From the NCBI GenBank assembly GCA_902796855.1, contig CADBQN010000005.1, forward strand, positions 50,174 through 114,173: a stretch of 64,000 bases of DNA, written 5' to 3'. Made by a program: the position numbers and the translations under genes. The notes below the pieces were generated by a model, which was not told where the DNA came from, did no database searches, and worked only from the letters and a program-made list of their open reading frames with translations. Position 1 is the stretch's first letter, and each line of letters begins with the position of its first letter. Shown here piece after piece: positions 60,235 to 64,000 of this stretch. This DNA is from an uncultured Bacillota bacterium (GTDB taxonomy: Bacteria > Bacillota > Dehalobacteriia > UBA7702).

Positions 60235-60792
60235 ATGGCGAAAAAGAAAAAACGCGTCGCTTTCAACGGCAAAATCCTCGGCAAACGCGTGGCCGGAACG
60301 GGAAAAGTCATGGTAAAGAACGGACGCGCCCTGAAACGGTCGGGGAAAAAGCTCCGGGGTGCTGCCCGTGTCGCCGCCGTCGGCGGCGGCGCCCTCCGCG
60401 GCGCGGGAAAACGGCTGGACAGCGCCGGGAAACTGACGCTGCGGACCGGCAAAGCCTTTGGCAAAACGAAAAAGCGGGCGCGGCTTTCGGCCGGGCGCGC
60501 CGTGAAGAGCGGCGCCGTTCTCGGCGGCGGTCTCGGTGATTTCCGCCGGGCGGAAGCGGCGGCGGCCCGCCGTGAAAAGCGGCTGCGCGGCTTCGGCCGG
60601 GGCGGAGCCGACGCTGTGAGGGACTCGAAGAAAGCGCCGTCGCTGTTGGGCCGGGCACGGAAGGCGGCAAAGATCGCCGCGCTCCTTTCGGCGGGAAAAC
60701 GCTTCGGCGGCTGCGGCGTGAAAGCCGGCGCCGTCGGCAAACGGATCTACGACGGTTTCGGCGAAACGGAAGAGGAAAACACCGCGAGGTGA
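60235..60792 (+). CDS. Highly basic Ala/Gly/Lys/Arg-rich protein, unknown
   Basis: A 185-residue, strongly basic protein of low complexity: MAKKKKRVAFNGKILGKRVA, then repeating short units around G-K-R-x3-G (GAGKRLDSAGKLTLRTGKAFGK; LSAGRAVKSGAVLGGG), one cysteine, and a small acidic end (ETEEENTAR). AAAGGAG 9 bases before ATG 60235 and placement just ahead of obgE support a real gene. The charge suggests binding to RNA, DNA or ribosomes. No family recognised. Confidence 0.65.
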   Translation: MAKKKKRVAFNGKILGKRVAGTGKVMVKNGRALKRSGKKLRGAARVAAVGGGALRGAGKRLDSAGKLTLRTGKAFGKTKKRARLSAGRAVKSGAVLGGGLGDFRRAEAAAARREKRLRGFGRGGADAVRDSKKAPSLLGRARKAAKIAALLSAGKRFGGCGVKAGAVGKRIYDGFGETEEENTAR

Positions 60793-60797
60793 GTGAA

Positions 60798-62069
60798 ATG
60801 TTTTACGACAGAGCGAAAATCTTTTTAAAAGCCGGCGACGGCGGCAACGGCCTTGTCTCCTTCCGCCGGGAAAAATTTGTCCCCGAGGGCGGCCCCAACG
60901 GCGGCGACGGCGGCCGCGGCGGCAGCGTCTATCTCATCGGCGACCACAACCTCCGCACGCTGCTGGATTTTAAAATGAAACAGCACTATAAAGCGCCCAA
61001 GGGGGAGAACGGCCAAAACAGCAATAAAGTGGGGAAATCCGGGAAGGATATCTATCTCCACGTGCCCCTGGGCACCGTCGTTCGCCGCGACGGCGAGGAG
61101 GCCGTCATCGCCGACCTCGTCACCGACGGTCAGAAGGTGCTTGCCGCCAAAGGCGGCCGCGGCGGCCGGGGCAACGCCCGCTTCGCCTCGAACCGGGACA
61201 AAGCGCCGGAAGTGGCGGAAAAAGGGGAGCCCGGTGAGGAAGTCTGGATCCGGCTGGAGCTGAAAGTCCTGGCCGACGTCGGCCTCGTGGGGATGCCCAA
61301 CGCCGGGAAATCGACGTTCATTTCCCGCGTCTCGGCGGCGAAGCCGAAGATCGCCGACTATCCCTTTACCACGCTGGAACCGAATCTCGGCATCGTCGAC
61401 CTCGGCGACGAGCGTGTTTTCTGCGTCGCCGACGTCCCCGGGCTCATCGAGAACGCCCACGACGGCGCCGGTCTCGGTCACCACTTCCTCCGCCATCTGG
61501 AACGGACAAAGGTGCTGGTCCACCTCATCGACATGTCCGGTCAGGAGGGGCGGGACCCGCTGGAGGATTTTGAGATCATCAGCGAGGAGCTGCGAAAATA
61601 CAAAAAGGAACTTTGGGAAAAACCGCGGCTCATTGCCGCCAACAAGATGGATCTCCCTGATTCCGCCGAGAACCTGGAGCGCCTCAGGCAAAAGTACGGC
61701 GACGATTTTGAGATCTTCCCGATTTCCGCCGCCGGCGGCGGCGACCTGAAACCGGTCCTGAACCGCTGTTACGAAAAGATCGTCACCGCGCCGACGGTGG
61801 AAGAGCGCCGGGAAGAGGAAATCAAAGTGACCACCTTTGAGCCGCGGCGGCCCTTCACCGTCCGCGCCGACGGCGGCGGCGTATTCGTCGTCGAGGGCGC
61901 CGAGGTGAAAAAGTGGATCGCCATGACGGACTTTGCCAACGAAGCCGCCGTCAAACGGCTTCAGCGCATCTTCAAGGCCATGGGCCTCGATCAGGGGCTC
62001 CGCGACGCCGGGGCGCGCCACGGCGATACCGTCATCGCCTATGATCTGGAATTTGACTTCTCGGACTGA
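60798..62069 (+). CDS. obgE: GTPase ObgE/CgtA
   Basis: Ribosome-associated GTPase for 50S maturation and stress control. The 423 residues comprise the glycine-rich Obg fold (1-155; GDGGNGLVSFRREKFVPEGG), the G domain (GMPNAGKST near 165, FTTLEPNLG, DVPGLIENAHDGAGLG, NKMD, ISA) and the C-terminal OCT domain (~350-423). ATG 60798 lies 6 bases after GAGGTG; GTG 60789 overlaps the preceding gene and that site. Order rplU-rpmA-obgE-yhbY is typical of Bacillota. Confidence 0.96.
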   Translation: MFYDRAKIFLKAGDGGNGLVSFRREKFVPEGGPNGGDGGRGGSVYLIGDHNLRTLLDFKMKQHYKAPKGENGQNSNKVGKSGKDIYLHVPLGTVVRRDGEEAVIADLVTDGQKVLAAKGGRGGRGNARFASNRDKAPEVAEKGEPGEEVWIRLELKVLADVGLVGMPNAGKSTFISRVSAAKPKIADYPFTTLEPNLGIVDLGDERVFCVADVPGLIENAHDGAGLGHHFLRHLERTKVLVHLIDMSGQEGRDPLEDFEIISEELRKYKKELWEKPRLIAANKMDLPDSAENLERLRQKYGDDFEIFPISAAGGGDLKPVLNRCYEKIVTAPTVEERREEEIKVTTFEPRRPFTVRADGGGVFVVEGAEVKKWIAMTDFANEAAVKRLQRIFKAMGLDQGLRDAGARHGDTVIAYDLEFDFSD

Positions 62070-62133
62070 GCGGCCGCGCCGTGCCGGGAGAGAAAGGCCC
62101 CGCCAGGGGAAAACGGAAAGGAGTTGGTGCTCT

Positions 62134-62430
62134 GTGCTGACAGGAAAGCAAAAGCGCTTTCTGCGCTCAAAAGCCATGACCATGGACGCCCTCTATCAAA
62201 TCGGCAAAGAGGGACTTTCCGACAGTTTCATCGCGCAGATCGATGACGCTCTCGAAGCCCGGGAGCTGATCAAAATCAAGATTCTGAAGAATTCCGCGGA
62301 GGTCGCCGCCGACGTCGGCGATACCCTCGCCGGGGAACTCGGCGCGGAAGTGGCTCAGATCATCGGTCACACGGTGGTGCTGTATCGGAAATCGGAGAAA
62401 AAACCCCGCATCGAGCTGCCTCGGGGCTGA
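62134..62430 (+). CDS. yhbY: YhbY-family RNA-binding protein (CRM domain)
   Basis: A 98-residue CRM-domain protein, LTGKQKRFLRSKAMTMDALYQIGKEGLSDSFIAQIDDAL, ending QIIGHTVVLYRKSEK. YhbY binds pre-50S particles. GTG 62134 lies 9 bases after AAAGGAG. It follows obgE as in many Bacillota. Confidence 0.94.
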   Translation: MLTGKQKRFLRSKAMTMDALYQIGKEGLSDSFIAQIDDALEARELIKIKILKNSAEVAADVGDTLAGELGAEVAQIIGHTVVLYRKSEKKPRIELPRG

Positions 62431-62440
62431 ATGTGACGAT

Positions 62441-63364
62441 ATGAAGAACCAAGGCCGTTTTTTGGTGATCACCGCCGGGGCTCTTTGGGGGTTCACCGGT
62501 CTGTTCGTCCGCCGTCTGTCGGAGCTGGGGCTCGCGCCGATGGAAATCGCGTTCATCCGCATGATCGTGGCGGTGACCGTGATCGGCGTTTATCTTTTGG
62601 CCGGGCGGCGGCGGGATCTGATTGCCGTGAAAAGGAAAGACCTGCCTTTTTTTATCGGCACCGGAATCGTCTCGCTGATGCTCTTTAATTATTTCTATTT
62701 TAATTCCATCACCTATTCCACGGTGGCCATCGCCGTTTGTCTGCTGTATACCGCGCCCGCCTTTGTGGTTCTGCTTTCGGCAATCCTGTTTCGGGAGCGG
62801 ATCACCCCGCGCAAGGCGGTGGCTCTCGCCGTCATTTTCGGCGGCTGCATCTGCGCCAGCGGCGTCTTCGGCGGGGAACAGGCGCTTTCGCCCCGGGGGT
62901 TCCTTTTTGGGATCGGTTCCGGATTCTGTTTCGGGATGTTCAGCATTTTCAGCCGCGTCCTGCTGGATCGGGGATACGCGGCGATGACCGTCGCCTTTTT
63001 CGCTCTCGCCGTCGGCGCCGTGGGAACGGCTTTCTTTGTGGATGTCCCGGCGGTGATCGCCGCCGCGGCGACGCCCGAGGTTCTTCTCTACGGCGTCGGC
63101 CTCGGCGTCTGCTGCAGCTTTCTGCCGTATCTGCTCTATCCCACCGGTCTGCGGCATCTCGAAACCGGGGAGGCGGCCATGCTGGTGACGTCGGAACCGT
63201 TGGTCGCCGCCATGGTCAGCGTCGTCCTTCTCGGCGAACCGCTCACCTTTTCGGTGGCGGCGGGGATCTTTCTGATCATCGCGGGGATCGTCATCATCAA
63301 CCGCGCCGGGAAAAAGCGCGGCCCGGCGCTCTCCGAAATTTCCGAGGAGAGCGAAAACAGGTGA
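62441..63364 (+). CDS. EamA-family (DMT) transporter
   Basis: A 307-residue, ten-helix DMT protein with two EamA halves: LVITAGALWGFTGLFVRRLSELGLAPMEIAFIRM and the C-terminal HLETGEAAMLVTSEPLVAAMVSVVLLGEPLTF. These usually export amino acids or metabolites; substrate not predictable. It follows yhbY by 10 bp and may be in the same transcript. Confidence 0.88.
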   Translation: MKNQGRFLVITAGALWGFTGLFVRRLSELGLAPMEIAFIRMIVAVTVIGVYLLAGRRRDLIAVKRKDLPFFIGTGIVSLMLFNYFYFNSITYSTVAIAVCLLYTAPAFVVLLSAILFRERITPRKAVALAVIFGGCICASGVFGGEQALSPRGFLFGIGSGFCFGMFSIFSRVLLDRGYAAMTVAFFALAVGAVGTAFFVDVPAVIAAAATPEVLLYGVGLGVCCSFLPYLLYPTGLRHLETGEAAMLVTSEPLVAAMVSVVLLGEPLTFSVAAGIFLIIAGIVIINRAGKKRGPALSEISEESENR

Positions 63365-63394
63365 ATACGGAAATATGGAGGACTGAATGACTCA

Positions 63395-64000
63395 ATGAAG
63401 GAAAAAGGAATGGAAATTGTATACCGCGTCCACAACGGACTCTATGTGAACCTGACGAACCGCTGCTCTTCATCGTGCACCTTCTGCCTCAGGCAGTCGC
63501 TGGACCGTGTCGGCGAGAGCGATCCGCTGTGGCTGGAACGGGAACCGGAACTCGACGAGGTGAAGGCGGCCTTTGCCCGCTTTGACCTCGCTTCCTACGA
63601 TGAGATCGTCTTTTGCGGGTTCGGGGAGCCCACCTGCCGTCTGCCGCTGCTCCTGGCGACGGCGGCCTGGCTGAGGACGGTGTGCGATCTGCCGCTGCGC
63701 CTCAACACCAACGGTCAGGGCAGCCTGATCAACGGCAGGGATATCACCGGCGAACTGGCGGAAGTCCTCGACGCCGTCTCTGTCTCCCTGAATCACCCGG
63801 ACCCCGAGCGGTACCGGGCCATTGTCAGGAGCCGCTTTGGGGAAGAAGCTTATCCCGCGATGCTGAAATTCGCCGCGGACTGCGCCGCGAAGGGGCTGGA
63901 CGTGACGATGACCACGGTGGAGACCACCATCAGCAGGGAAGAGGAACAGCGCTGCCGGGAGATCTGCGCCGATCTCGGCGTGAAGTACCGTATCCGCGCC
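63395..64000 (+). CDS. TatD-associated-type radical SAM protein, truncated by window end
   Basis: The first 202 codons of a radical SAM protein continuing past the window. YRVHNGLYVNLTNRCSSSCTFC holds the cluster motif C-x3-C-x2-C, followed by DEIVFCGFGEPTCRL and LRLNTNGQGSLINGRDI, matching the family often found next to or fused with tatD. ATG 63395 has GGAGG at some distance and ATG 63410 has AAGGA closer; either may be used. Product function unknown. Confidence 0.82.
   Translation, partial: MKEKGMEIVYRVHNGLYVNLTNRCSSSCTFCLRQSLDRVGESDPLWLEREPELDEVKAAFARFDLASYDEIVFCGFGEPTCRLPLLLATAAWLRTVCDLPLRLNTNGQGSLINGRDITGELAEVLDAVSVSLNHPDPERYRAIVRSRFGEEAYPAMLKFAADCAAKGLDVTMTTVETTISREEEQRCREICADLGVKYRIRA

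Overview
The window is one continuous piece of bacterial chromosome, GC-rich (about 60% by eye), with 67 complete protein genes by my reading, one gene running off the right edge, one tRNA and several structured RNA signals. Gene content points to an anaerobic Bacillota: PyrR-controlled pyrimidine genes, an SLH-domain surface protein, MerR, HxlR and LytTR regulators, HisZ with short HisG, DUF5665 next to lspA, and strong AGGAGG-type ribosome sites. I cannot fix the genus. The striking trait is pyrrolysine: a tRNA-Pyl (CUA anticodon), pylB, pylC and a stand-alone pylSn occupy the left end together with an MtgA-type corrinoid methyltransferase. Matching this, only 1 of 67 complete genes ends in TAG (33 TAA, 33 TGA). 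No gene with an internal amber codon, and no pylD or pylSc, lies in the window.

Layout. 1-3.8 kb: pylT, pylB, pylC, mtgA-like, pylSn. 3.9-8.6 kb: glutamate dehydrogenase, a divergent MerR, and a copper ATPase whose C-terminus is a CopZ-like domain with its own ribosome site. 8.6-18.7 kb: lipid kinase, split ChrA transporter, HtrA protease, HxlR with its flavin-type target, two DUF2284 proteins, a VOC/TPR/cupin operon, DUF975, an SH3 protein, a 613-bp RNA-rich gap, and aroK. 18.8-28.0 kb: two flavoproteins, a transporter with its MerR regulator, an 830-residue SLH protein with two hydrolase domains, and a ZIP transporter. 28.0-34.5 kb: a histidine operon behind a His-rich leader peptide and attenuator, lacking hisH and hisF. 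34.5-39.2 kb: MATE pump and a deacetylase/PHP/ATP-grasp operon. 39.2-47.5 kb: a candidate small RNA, then dnaE, coaD, an HTH protein, DUF5665, lspA, rluD and a cysteine desulfurase. 47.5-49.0 kb: an AT-richer AAA ATPase gene behind four 9-bp repeats spaced exactly 33 bp. 49.1-55.8 kb: pyrR-B-C-K-D-F-E with a PyrR attenuator, then DUF1638. 55.8-64 kb: bioB, LytTR/DUF3021, a small transporter behind an attenuator-like leader, a CmpB-like protein, rplU, rpmA, a very basic protein, obgE, yhbY, an EamA transporter and a radical SAM gene.

How the parts work together: the left end supplies pyrrolysine and a methyl-transfer enzyme for growth on methylated amines (the amber-containing methyltransferases must lie elsewhere), and the DUF1638 gene may serve the same chemistry. 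The rest is mostly biosynthesis (His, pyrimidines, shikimate, CoA, biotin), replication and translation factors, surface proteins and small transporter/regulator pairs.
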